A stretch of 64,000 bases of DNA from Aquabacterium sp. OR-4. Lineage in GTDB: Bacteria; Pseudomonadota; Gammaproteobacteria; Burkholderiales; Burkholderiaceae_C. The stretch's first letter is position 1. Every line of letters begins with the position of its first letter. A program made the position numbers and the translations under genes. Positions 33,363-41,137 of the stretch are shown one piece after another. The notes under the pieces were generated by a model. The model worked only from the letters and a program-made list of their open reading frames with translations. It did not search any database and was not told where the DNA came from. The stretch covers positions 186,001-250,000 of the forward strand of contig NZ_JAOCQD020000001.1 of NCBI RefSeq assembly GCF_025290835.2, in the 5' to 3' direction.

Positions 33363-34163
33363 ATGAGTTCCCACCCGCTGCGCATCGGCCTGTCGGCGCG
33401 CCTGATGCACCAGGTGCCTGCCGAGCTGGGTTTTCGCGGCAAGACGCTGCAGTACCTCGAGCAGAGCTTCGCGCACTGGATCATGGCCCACGGCGCGCTG
33501 GCGCTGATGGTGCCCACGCTCGGCCACGATGCCGAGGTGGCGCGCCGGCGCGTGCACCTGCAAGGCTATGTGGATCTGCTCGACGGCCTGATGCTGCAGG
33601 GTGGCGCCGATGTCTGCCCCACGATGTACGGCCAGGCGCCGCTGCGCCCCGAGTGGAACGGCGACCTGGTGCGCGACCGCTACGAGGTGGAGCTGATCGA
33701 GGCCTTCGTGGCCGCCGGCAAGCCGGTGTTCGGCATCTGCCGCGGCCACCAGCTGATCAACGTGGCCTTTGGCGGCAGCCTGCTGCAGGACATCGTCACC
33801 CAGCGCCCCGGCACGCGGTCGCATGTCGACCGCGCGGCGTATGACGAATGGCACCATGCCATCACGCTGACGCCCGGCTCGCGCCTGGCCGCGCTGTATG
33901 CCGATGCGCCGCCGCGCCCGCTGGTCAACAGCATCCACCACCAGGCGATCGACCGCCTGGGCAGCGGCCTGGTGGTGGAGGCCCGCGATGCCGACGACGG
34001 CACCATCGAGGCCATCCGCCACAGCGCCGCCGGCTTCGTGGTGGGCGTGCAGTGGCACCCCGAGTTCCACTGGCGCCGCAGCGACCGGCTGGACGCCGAG
34101 CCACTGCTGGTGGATTTTCTGCATGCCGCGCGGGCGCGCCGCAACGCCGCGCCCGCCGCCTGA
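33363..34163 (+). CDS. Gamma-glutamyl-gamma-aminobutyrate hydrolase family protein (peptidase C26)
   Basis: A 266-residue class I glutamine-amidotransferase-like hydrolase. The nucleophile Cys126 is in GICRGHQLINV, and the His-Glu pair is in VQWHPEF; LQGGADVCPTMYG is a conserved family segment. PuuD-type enzymes remove glutamate from gamma-glutamyl compounds in putrescine breakdown; others act on gamma-linked peptides. An M20 amidohydrolase gene follows 41 bases downstream, so the two may serve one amide- or peptide-degrading route. The ATG at 33363 starts the conserved region. Confidence 0.88.
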   Translation: MSSHPLRIGLSARLMHQVPAELGFRGKTLQYLEQSFAHWIMAHGALALMVPTLGHDAEVARRRVHLQGYVDLLDGLMLQGGADVCPTMYGQAPLRPEWNGDLVRDRYEVELIEAFVAAGKPVFGICRGHQLINVAFGGSLLQDIVTQRPGTRSHVDRAAYDEWHHAITLTPGSRLAALYADAPPRPLVNSIHHQAIDRLGSGLVVEARDADDGTIEAIRHSAAGFVVGVQWHPEFHWRRSDRLDAEPLLVDFLHAARARRNAAPAA

Positions 34164-34204
34164 AGCCGCCTGAAGCCCCCGATCGCCCCCGCCGGAGACC
34201 GCCC

Positions 34205-35443
34205 ATGAACGCCCCCACGCCGCTGCCCGCACTCGACGAGATCCGCGCCCACGAGGCCGAGGCCATCGCCATCCGCCAGCAGATCCATGCCAACCCCGAG
34301 CTGGGCTTCGAAGAGTTCGCCACCAGCGAGCTGGTGGCCGAGCGCCTGGCGCGCTGGGGCTATGCGGTGCACCGCGGCCTGGGCGGCACCGGCGTGGTGG
34401 GCACGCTGCGCCTGGGCAGCGGGCCACGCACGCTGGGCCTGCGTGCCGACATGGACGCGCTGCCCATCGTCGAGACCACCGGCCGGCCCTGGGCCAGCCG
34501 GGTGCTCGGCAAGATGCACGCCTGTGGCCACGACGGCCACACCGCCATGCTGCTGGCCGCCGCGCGCCACCTGGCGGCGCAGCGCGACAGCGGCCTGTTC
34601 GACGGCACGGTGCACCTGATCTTCCAGCCCGCCGAAGAAGGCCTGGGCGGCGCGCGCAAGATGCTGGAAGACGGCTTTCTGACGCTGTTTCCCTGCGACA
34701 TGGTGTTCGCGCTGCACAACATGCCGGGCCACCGGGCCGGGCAGTTCGGCTTTCGCGCCGGGCCCTTCATGGCCAGCAGCGACGTGGCCACCATCACCGT
34801 GCACGGCACCGGCGGCCATGGCGCCGTGCCGCAGAAGGCGGTCGACCCGGTGGTGGCCGCGGCCAGCATCGTGATGGCGCTGCAGACTGTGGTGGCGCGC
34901 AACGTGCCGCCGCTGGAGATGGCAGTGGTGACGGTGGGCGCCATCCACGCCGGCGAGGCGCCCAACGTGATCCCGCAGACCGCCGAGCTGCGGCTGTCGA
35001 TCCGCGCGCTGCGCCCCGAGGTGCGGGCCCTGCTGCAGCAGCGGGTGACCGAGATCGCCCACGCCCAGGCCGCCGTGTACGGCGCACGCGCCGAGGTGCA
35101 CTACGAGTGCCGCTACCCGGTGCTGGTGAACGATGCCGAGGCCACCGCCTTCGCGCGGCAGGTGGCGCTGGACTGGCTGGGCCAGGACGGCGTGATCGAG
35201 GACATGCAGCCGCTCACCGGCAGCGAGGACTTCGCGTTTTTTCTCGAGCAGGCCAAGGGCTGCTACCTGGTGGTGGGCAATGGCACCGGCGACGGCGTGG
35301 GTGAGGGCGGCTGCATGGTGCACAACCCCGGCTACGACTTCAACGACCGCGTGCTGAGCACCGGTGCCAGCTACTGGGTGCGCCTGGTGCAGGCCTGGCT
35401 GAAGCCCGGCGCCGCAGCGGCGCAGGGCGCGGCCGGGCGCTGA
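34205..35443 (+). CDS. M20 family amidohydrolase (hippurate hydrolase-like)
   Basis: A 412-residue M20D enzyme. Metal ligands are visible in MHACGHDGHTAML (Cys, His), FQPAEEGLGG (Glu-Glu, catalytic base and ligand) and near the C-terminus in LTGSEDFAFFLE; a dimerisation lid with VHGTGGHGAVPQKAVDP lies in the middle. Such enzymes hydrolyse N-acyl amino acids (hippurate, indole-acetyl amino acids, N-acetyl amino acids). No signal peptide is present, so it is cytoplasmic. It follows the C26 hydrolase gene in the same direction. Confidence 0.92.
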   Translation: MNAPTPLPALDEIRAHEAEAIAIRQQIHANPELGFEEFATSELVAERLARWGYAVHRGLGGTGVVGTLRLGSGPRTLGLRADMDALPIVETTGRPWASRVLGKMHACGHDGHTAMLLAAARHLAAQRDSGLFDGTVHLIFQPAEEGLGGARKMLEDGFLTLFPCDMVFALHNMPGHRAGQFGFRAGPFMASSDVATITVHGTGGHGAVPQKAVDPVVAAASIVMALQTVVARNVPPLEMAVVTVGAIHAGEAPNVIPQTAELRLSIRALRPEVRALLQQRVTEIAHAQAAVYGARAEVHYECRYPVLVNDAEATAFARQVALDWLGQDGVIEDMQPLTGSEDFAFFLEQAKGCYLVVGNGTGDGVGEGGCMVHNPGYDFNDRVLSTGASYWVRLVQAWLKPGAAAAQGAAGR

Positions 35444-35464
35444 CAAGGCACACTGTCGGCCCAT

Positions 35465-35475
35465 CCCCCCCCCCC
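35465..35475 (+). repeat. Run of eleven C
   Basis: An uninterrupted C11 tract lies 24 bases before the ATG of the DUF427 gene, in the 55-base gap after the M20 gene. Such runs slip during replication and are also prone to sequencing error. It is upstream of the ribosome binding site, so length changes would alter leader or promoter spacing and not the protein. Confidence 0.9.
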
Positions 35476-35498
35476 GAGCAGCCGAGCGAGCAACGGAC

Positions 35499-35777
35499 AT
35501 GAAAGCAACCTGGAACGGCGTGGTGATCGCCGAGAGCGACGACACCGTGCTGCTGGAAGGCAACCACTACTTCCCCGAGGCCAGCCTGAAGCGCGAATAC
35601 ACCAGCTTCAGCAACCACCGCAGCAGCTGCCCCTGGAAGGGCCAGGCGCGCTGGCTGAGCCTGTTCGTCAACGGCGAGATGCTCAACGACGCGGTCTGGT
35701 ACTACCCCGAGCCCACCGACGCGGCGCAAGAGATCGCCGGCCGCATGGCCTTTGGCCAGGGCGTGACGGTGGCATGA
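35499..35777 (+). CDS. DUF427 domain protein
   Basis: A 92-residue protein of the DUF427 fold: MKATWNGVVIAESDDTVLLE, NHYFPEASL, then CPWKGQARWLSL and WYYPEP near the C-terminus. The family forms a small beta-barrel with a conserved CPxKG segment and is of unknown function; fused forms occur with nucleotidyltransferase-like or redox proteins. The ATG at 35499 is the family start. Its stop overlaps the ATG of a 45-codon frame (ATGA at 35774-35777). Confidence 0.9.
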   Translation: MKATWNGVVIAESDDTVLLEGNHYFPEASLKREYTSFSNHRSSCPWKGQARWLSLFVNGEMLNDAVWYYPEPTDAAQEIAGRMAFGQGVTVA

Positions 35778-35911
35778 ACCGCCTGAGCCGATCTGCCCTG
35801 CGCTTTGGCGCGCGGTTTGCCGGGCCCACCATCGGCCCCACCACCGGGCGCACCACCGGGCGCACGCAGGCACCCGCGCGGCCCTGCGCCATGCCGCCGG
35901 GGGCGTGGTGA
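35774..35911 (+). CDS. Possible 45-residue small protein with 12-base tandem repeat
   Basis: This short frame starts at the ATGA overlap with the DUF427 stop and ends at a TGA (35909-35911) overlapping a GTG at 35908 of the next frame. It encodes a basic, Thr/Gly/Arg-rich peptide; the middle is built on a repeated GGGCGCACCACC. No family is recognised. The overlaps suggest a coupled chain, but with this base composition they may be chance. Confidence 0.25.
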   Translation: MNRLSRSALRFGARFAGPTIGPTTGRTTGRTQAPARPCAMPPGAW

Positions 35912-35913
35912 AG

Positions 35914-36180
35914 ATGCGGCTGTCGGAGTTTTTCCGGCGCAACCCCTACCGCCCCACCTCGCCGCGCCAGCGCCTGGTGCTGGTGGCCGTGACCCTGGTG
36001 ACCGTGCTGCTGCTGTTCAGCGGCCTGCTGGCGCCGCACCTGCGCTACCTGCAGCACAAGCTGGCCATGCGCAGCCCGCCGCTGCCGCCCTGCGCGCCGG
36101 GCCAGACCGAGCGCTGCCTGGGCGGCCGCCAGCCGGTGATGCTGATCGCCCCGGCGCCGCGCCCGGCCGCCAGCCGCTGA
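35914..36180 (+). CDS. Hypothetical single-span membrane protein
   Basis: An 88-residue protein: a basic N-terminus (FFRRNPYRPTSPRQR), one hydrophobic segment (LVLVAVTLVTVLLLFSGLLA, about residues 21-40), a short following part with two cysteines (PPCAPGQTERCLGG) and a Pro/Ala tail. The positive-inside rule predicts the N-terminus in the cytoplasm. I do not recognise a family. GTG starts at 35905 and 35908 are also in frame. Confidence 0.55.
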   Translation: MRLSEFFRRNPYRPTSPRQRLVLVAVTLVTVLLLFSGLLAPHLRYLQHKLAMRSPPLPPCAPGQTERCLGGRQPVMLIAPAPRPAASR

Positions 36181-36221
36181 GCGGCACGGGCTGCCGGCGC
36201 GCCGGCGGCCCGCCCAGCCGC

Positions 36222-37115
36222 TCAATCCAGCGGCGGCACGCGCCCGGCCAGCCAGTCGGCCCAGTGCGCGATGCAGGCGCGCAGCTTGGGCAGGCGCTGG
36301 CGCTCGTGCAGCATCACCGCAAACAAGGGCAGCGGCTCCTCGTTGAGCTGCCCGGCCAGCACCGGCAGCAGCTGGCCCGAGGCCAGCAGCGGCGCGGCCG
36401 CGATGTCGATGAAGCGGCCGATGCCGGCCCCGGCCCGGGCCAGCGACAGCGCCACCGCGGTGCTGTCGACGCGGGTGTGGCCACGCACCGCATGCACTGC
36501 GCCGCCAGGCAGCGGCCACAGGTTCAGCGCCGGGTTCAGGCTGTTGCCGATCAGCCGGTGCCGGGCCAGATCGGCCGGCGTGGCCGGCTGGCCGTGGCGG
36601 CGCAGGTAGTCGGGTGAGGCATACAGGCCGCGGCGCAGCTCGCCGATCTGCCGCGCCACCAGGTTGTCACCGGCCGGGCTGCCGGTGCGGATGGCGATGT
36701 CGACCCCTTCGCGCACCATGTCGACCACACGGTCGTCGGTGCTGATGTCGAGCTGCAGCTGCGGGTGGCGGGCCTGCAGCGTGGGCAGGCTGGGCGCGAT
36801 CACCGTCTCGGCAGTGATGGTGCTGACGCTCAGCCGCACCCAGCCGCTGGGCCCGGCCAGCCGGCCCGACAAGGCGCTGTCGAGCTCGGCGCGCACTTCC
36901 AGCAGGCGGCGCGCGTGGGCCAGCACCGTGTCGCCCTCGTCGGTGAGGCTCAGGCCATGGGTGTTGCGGTGCAGCAGGCGCACGGCGCAGCGCGCCTCCA
37001 GCCGGTTCAGCGCACGGCTCACCTGGCTGACCGGCACCTCGCGCTCGCGCGCCGCGGCCGACAGCGTGCCCAGCTCCACGATGCGCACAAACAGCGCGGC
37101 GTCGTCCAGATCCAT
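36222..37115 (-). CDS. LysR family transcriptional regulator
   Basis: A 297-residue LTTR: an N-terminal winged helix (MDLDDAALFVRIVELGTLSA, then VSQVSRALNRLEARCAVRLL) and a two-lobed effector domain starting near residue 88. DLDDAALFVRI is typical of the CrgA-like subgroup that controls oxidoreductase or catabolic genes. It is divergent from a tautomerase gene, the usual LTTR layout; a T-N11-A inverted repeat is 22 bases upstream of its start. The ATG at 37115 matches the family start. Confidence 0.92.
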   Translation of the reverse strand: MDLDDAALFVRIVELGTLSAAAREREVPVSQVSRALNRLEARCAVRLLHRNTHGLSLTDEGDTVLAHARRLLEVRAELDSALSGRLAGPSGWVRLSVSTITAETVIAPSLPTLQARHPQLQLDISTDDRVVDMVREGVDIAIRTGSPAGDNLVARQIGELRRGLYASPDYLRRHGQPATPADLARHRLIGNSLNPALNLWPLPGGAVHAVRGHTRVDSTAVALSLARAGAGIGRFIDIAAAPLLASGQLLPVLAGQLNEEPLPLFAVMLHERQRLPKLRACIAHWADWLAGRVPPLD

Positions 37116-37136
37116 GCGCCGGCATTGTGGCTGGCC

Positions 37137-37151
37137 TTGCAGTTGTTGCAA
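37137..37151. promoter_or_regulatory. T-N11-A inverted repeat, candidate LysR binding site
   Basis: TTGCA and TGCAA flank GTTGT, giving a 15-base dyad that contains the LysR-type T-N11-A pattern. It lies in the divergent gap between the LysR regulator (start 37115) and the tautomerase gene (start 37343), where such regulators bind. Confidence 0.6.
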
Positions 37152-37342
37152 AACCGATTGGCATTGAGTGGGGTTTCCGGGCCGCGCTTGTCTGCATAAA
37201 GTGGCAAGCACCCGGTCGCCACCTGTGTTGGCGCCATCCCGTCCACCGCAGCCCGTCCGGCCCCCCGGGCCGGCTGGCGGCCTGTGTGTCTGTCTGTCGA
37301 TCTGCCTGCCAGGCCTGTCCGCCTGGCCTCTGGAGCCTGCCC

Positions 37343-37744
37343 ATGCCCCTTGTCACCCTGCGCCTCGGCGCCACCCCCGACCGCCACCTGGCGGCCCGCG
37401 CCGCGGCGCTGCTGCACCAGCTCACCGTCACCCACCTGGGCAAGCGGCCCGAGTTGATTGCCACGGCGGTGGATTTCATCGATCCGGCCACCTGGTTCGT
37501 GGCCGGCCGCTCGCTGGCCGACAGCGGGCTGCGCAGCTACCACCTCACGATCACCATCACCGACGAGACCAACCTCAAGGCCGAGAAGTCGCGCTTCATG
37601 GCCGCGGTGCATGCCGCGCTCGGCGACTTGCTGGGCCCGCTGCACGAGGAGAGCTACATCCATGTGCACGATGTGCGCGCGGCCGCCTATGGCTACGGCG
37701 GCCGCACCCAGGAGTGGCGCGCCCACCATGCCGACCCGGCCTGA
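37343..37744 (+). CDS. Tautomerase/MIF-like family protein
   Basis: A 133-residue protein whose start, MPLVTLRLG, leaves the N-terminal Pro used as catalytic base in the 4-oxalocrotonate tautomerase superfamily. Later segments (VAGRSLADSG, ITITDETNLKAEKSRFMAAVH and YIHVHDVRAAAYGYGGRTQE) fit a single-chain member of double length. GGAG lies 7 bases upstream. The divergent LysR gene probably controls it. The natural substrate is not known. Confidence 0.85.
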   Translation: MPLVTLRLGATPDRHLAARAAALLHQLTVTHLGKRPELIATAVDFIDPATWFVAGRSLADSGLRSYHLTITITDETNLKAEKSRFMAAVHAALGDLLGPLHEESYIHVHDVRAAAYGYGGRTQEWRAHHADPA

Positions 37745-37807
37745 GCCCGGGCCCGGGCGCGTTGCCGGTGCGCCGCTGAATGCGGCCGCCGGCTTCAGCG
37801 GCCGGGT

Positions 37808-38191
37808 TCAGCCGCCGGCGGGTGGCAGCGGAAAGCGCTGCGCATTCAGCGCCATCTTGGCGCGCGCCGCCTGCACCGGGTCGATGCCCAGCTGGTCGGC
37901 CAGTTGCAGCAGGTACAGCAGCACGTCGGCCACCTCGTGCGCCACCTCGGCGCGCTGCGGCTCGGGCAGCGCGCGGCTTTGCGCCTCGGTGAGCCACTGA
38001 AAGTGCTCCAGCAGCTCGGCCGCCTCCACGCTCAGGGCCATGGCCAGGTTCTTGGGCGCATGAAAGGGCTGCCACTGCCGCGCGGCGGCAAAGGCACGCA
38101 GGTCGGCGGTAAGGGCCACCAGCGAGTCGGGCGGCAGCTTGCCCGCGGGTGCGGCGGCTGGGTTGGGCGAAGGCTCGGTCGGCAAGGTCAT
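37808..38191 (-). CDS. MazG-like nucleotide pyrophosphohydrolase
   Basis: A 127-residue all-alpha NTP pyrophosphohydrolase. Metal-binding motifs are visible as SVEAAELLEHFQWL (E-x-x-E) and EVAHEVADVLLYLLQLAD (E-x-x-D), with HAPKNLAMAL between. Relatives (RS21-C6/dCTPase) hydrolyse dCTP and modified dNTPs to monophosphates as house-cleaning enzymes. The N-terminal 15 residues are a Pro/Ala-rich leader. It is divergent from a thioredoxin-like gene. Confidence 0.88.
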   Translation of the reverse strand: MTLPTEPSPNPAAAPAGKLPPDSLVALTADLRAFAAARQWQPFHAPKNLAMALSVEAAELLEHFQWLTEAQSRALPEPQRAEVAHEVADVLLYLLQLADQLGIDPVQAARAKMALNAQRFPLPPAGG

Positions 38192-38241
38192 GCGCCAAGC
38201 CTAGCGCGGTGGCGGCCAGGCCGGCGCCGCACAATGCGGGC

Positions 38242-38604
38242 ATGAGCGACACCGCCCTCTACCTGAGCGCCACCGAGGCGCCCAGCCGCGCCGAGATCGA
38301 CGCCCTGGCCGGCCCGCTGCTGCTGGAGTTTGGCACCGGCTGGTGCGGCCACTGCCGCGCCGCACGCCCGCTGCTGGCCAGCGCGCTGCAGGCCCACCCC
38401 GGCGTGCGCCACCTGCGCGTGGAAGACGGCCCCGGCCGCGCCCTGGGCCGCGGCTTTGGCGTCAAGCTGTGGCCCACGCTGCTGTTTCTGCGCGATGGCC
38501 AGGAGCTTGCGCGCCTGGTGCGCCCGCAGGATGCCGCGGCGCTGGCCCGGGCGCTGGCCGCCATCGATGCACCCGGCGGGCAGCCCGGCGCCCCTGCGGC
38601 CTGA
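38242..38604 (+). CDS. Thioredoxin family protein
   Basis: A 120-residue thioredoxin fold. GPLLLEFGTGWCGHCRAARP contains the active-site WCGHC (a GH dipeptide as in protein disulfide isomerases, not the GP of thioredoxin 1), and GVKLWPTLLFLRDGQEL has the cis-Pro. No signal peptide is seen, so it acts in the cytoplasm. It is divergent from the MazG-like gene with 50 bases between starts and converges on the TonB receptor gene. Confidence 0.9.
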   Translation: MSDTALYLSATEAPSRAEIDALAGPLLLEFGTGWCGHCRAARPLLASALQAHPGVRHLRVEDGPGRALGRGFGVKLWPTLLFLRDGQELARLVRPQDAAALARALAAIDAPGGQPGAPAA

Positions 38605-38657
38605 TCAGCACCGCATGCACCCGCTCCCCCGCCCGGCGGGCTGCGCCGGGGGCCAGC

Positions 38658-40919
38658 TCACAGCTTCAGATCCAGCGACAGGTTGAACTGCGGCCGGGTG
38701 TAGCGCTCGGTGCGGCTGTAGTCGCCGCTGGCATACAGCGTGGTGGTGCTGCCGTTGCTGGGGCCGAAGGGCTGCACGCCGGCGCTGGCCGCCAGGCGCA
38801 TCGACAGGCCCTGGCGAAAGATCCACTGGCCGAACAGGTCGACGCTGGTGTTGCGGCTGCGCTGCTGCCACTGGTCCAGCATCAGCTGGGTGTCGTAGGC
38901 CGGGTTCAGTCCCAGCGTGCCGCCCAGCACCAGCGGCAGGCCGGGCACACGCTGGTCGAAGCCCAGCGTGGCCGACCAGGGCTGCTGACCATCCAGCCGG
39001 TTGTCGGGCCCGGGCAGGGCGGCCACGCGCGAGCGGTAGACGTTGATCGAGCTGCGCAGGTTCAGCGCCTTGGCCGCCTGCGGCATCACCGCCAGCAGGC
39101 TGGGCAGCAGATCGGCGGCACGGCCCTTCAGCTCGAGCTCCACGCCGCTGGTGCTGGCCGACGAGAAGTTGACCGGCTGCGCCACAAAGCGCGCCGCCGT
39201 GGCCCAGCTCACCGCCTGCGGGCCGCTGGTCACGGTGCGCACCACGTCCTTGAGCTGGCGGTGGAACACGCCCACGCTCCACAACCCGCCGTTGGCCAGG
39301 TAGTGCTCGAAGGCGATGTCCAGGCCGGTGGCCAGTTCGGGCCGCAGCAGCGGGTTGCCGATGCGGTCGGGCTGCAGCGCGGTATTGCCCTGGGTGGTGT
39401 CGAGGTAGTTGGCGTTGATCGACGGCCGCGCCAGCATCGCCCCCAGGCCCGGTGCCTTGTAGCTGCGCGTGAGGCTGGCGCGCAGCATGTCGCGGCCCTT
39501 GGCATCGAACTTGTAGCTCATGTGCGCCAGCGGCGAGAGCACGCGGCTGGTATTGACCACCGGCGCCAGCAGCGCGTCGCTGCCGCGGCTCTCGGTGCGG
39601 ATGACCTCCTGGCGCAGGCCCAGGTAGAGCTGCCACTGCGCCGAGATCTCCCACTCGTCTTGCACATAGACGGCGGTGCGGCGCACCTTGGCGCTGAAGG
39701 GCTGGCCGTCGTAGGCCGGCAGCTGCGGCTGGCCGCTGGCGTCGAGGGTGCTGCGCCATTCCTCGCGCTGGCGCGCCTCCAGATCCCAGCCGGCGGTGAG
39801 GCTGTGCGCCTCGCCCAGCAGCAGGTTGTACTTGCCGGCCTGGGTGAGGCCCTTGTCGGCACCGCCGCCCACCGAGTGCAGCTTGAGCGCGCCGCCGTCT
39901 TGCAGGTTGCGGGCATCGAAGTGCCATTTCGACAGCTGCGCGCCGGCCTTCAGCTCGATGCGCTGGTCGGCCCGAAAGCGGTTGGCCCACACCAGGTTGC
40001 CGCGGCGGTTCTCCCAGCTGCCGTGCTGGTCGGTGTCGTCGTCAAACAGCGGCTGGCCCGCCAGCGCCTGGTTGGCATAGTCGCTGCGGTTGTTCCAGTA
40101 GCCCTTTTGCGCATAGCCCTGCAGCGACAGCGACTCGTCGTCGCTGATCTTCCAGTTCAGGCGCGGGCCCAGGTTGTAGCCCCAGCCCCACAGCTCCTGC
40201 TGCGTCTGCTGGTGCGACAGGGCCGGCAGGCCGTCGCGGCCCGGCGCGCGCCGCTCGAGGGTGATGCGGTTCTCGCGGCGCCACTCGAACAGCGACACCG
40301 GCAGCGACAGCGACACCGGGCCCTTGGCCTCGCCCAGCGTGAGGTTGGCAAACCCCATCGGCCGCTCGAGCCCGCTCACCAGGCCCAGGCGCAGATCGCG
40401 CTGCGACTGGCGCGGCGCGTCCTTCAAGATGATGTTGATGCTGCCGGCCACGGCCTGCGCGCTCTGCTCGGCGGTGGGCGCGCGCAGCACCTCGATGCGC
40501 TCGATCTGCGACGGGCTCAGCTGGTCGAGCGCAAAGCCCGGCGGCGCCGGATCGCCATTGATCAGGATCTGCGTGTAGCCCGCGCCCAGGCCACGCATGC
40601 GCGGCCCGTCGGAGCCCACGTTCACGCCGGGCAGGCGGCGCAGCACATCCAGCGCATTGGTGTCGCCATGGCGGTCGATCTCTTCGCGGTCGTAGATCTG
40701 CTTGGCCACGCTGGCCGCGCGACGCAGCTCGGTGGCGCCCTGGCGGCCGGCGATCTCGACCCGCTGCACGCTGGTGGCCTCGCGGCTGGGCGTGTCGGCG
40801 CCGGCATCGGGGCTGGCCTGCTGGGCCCGGGCCGTGAGCGGGCCCAGGCTGCAGATCGCGCAGCACAGGCTCAGCGGCGCCAGACCCGAACGGACGACAA
40901 GAAGCGATGACAGCGGCAC
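38658..40919 (-). CDS. TonB-dependent receptor
   Basis: An approximately 753-residue outer-membrane receptor: plug domain (VQRVEIAGRQGATELRR, DVLRRLPGVNV, RGLGAGYTQILINGDPAP, IERIEVLRAPTAEQSAQAVA) and a beta-barrel ending FNLSLDLKL. The plug lacks a TonB-box I can identify with confidence. GTG 40919 is preferred because GGGGAG lies 6 bases before it; an ATG at 40937 would add six residues but has no ribosome binding site. It is divergent from a carboxylesterase gene, so uptake and hydrolysis of an ester-containing nutrient may be linked. Confidence 0.88.
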   Translation of the reverse strand: MPLSSLLVVRSGLAPLSLCCAICSLGPLTARAQQASPDAGADTPSREATSVQRVEIAGRQGATELRRAASVAKQIYDREEIDRHGDTNALDVLRRLPGVNVGSDGPRMRGLGAGYTQILINGDPAPPGFALDQLSPSQIERIEVLRAPTAEQSAQAVAGSINIILKDAPRQSQRDLRLGLVSGLERPMGFANLTLGEAKGPVSLSLPVSLFEWRRENRITLERRAPGRDGLPALSHQQTQQELWGWGYNLGPRLNWKISDDESLSLQGYAQKGYWNNRSDYANQALAGQPLFDDDTDQHGSWENRRGNLVWANRFRADQRIELKAGAQLSKWHFDARNLQDGGALKLHSVGGGADKGLTQAGKYNLLLGEAHSLTAGWDLEARQREEWRSTLDASGQPQLPAYDGQPFSAKVRRTAVYVQDEWEISAQWQLYLGLRQEVIRTESRGSDALLAPVVNTSRVLSPLAHMSYKFDAKGRDMLRASLTRSYKAPGLGAMLARPSINANYLDTTQGNTALQPDRIGNPLLRPELATGLDIAFEHYLANGGLWSVGVFHRQLKDVVRTVTSGPQAVSWATAARFVAQPVNFSSASTSGVELELKGRAADLLPSLLAVMPQAAKALNLRSSINVYRSRVAALPGPDNRLDGQQPWSATLGFDQRVPGLPLVLGGTLGLNPAYDTQLMLDQWQQRSRNTSVDLFGQWIFRQGLSMRLAASAGVQPFGPSNGSTTTLYASGDYSRTERYTRPQFNLSLDLKL

Positions 40920-41137
40920 ACGAGTCTCCCCACCCATGCCCGAGCGACATGCCGGGCGGGCTGGATGCTGCCAGAACACGCCGCGGTCGCGCACACCATG
41001 CGACGGACGGCGGCCTGCGGGTTTGTTCGGTGGATACCCGGCACACCGCGGCCCGGCCAGCAGTATGGGCGGCTCACATTGATGGCCCGGACCACGGTGC
41101 GAATACTGCGCCGACACCCCCATCCATCGGAGACAAC

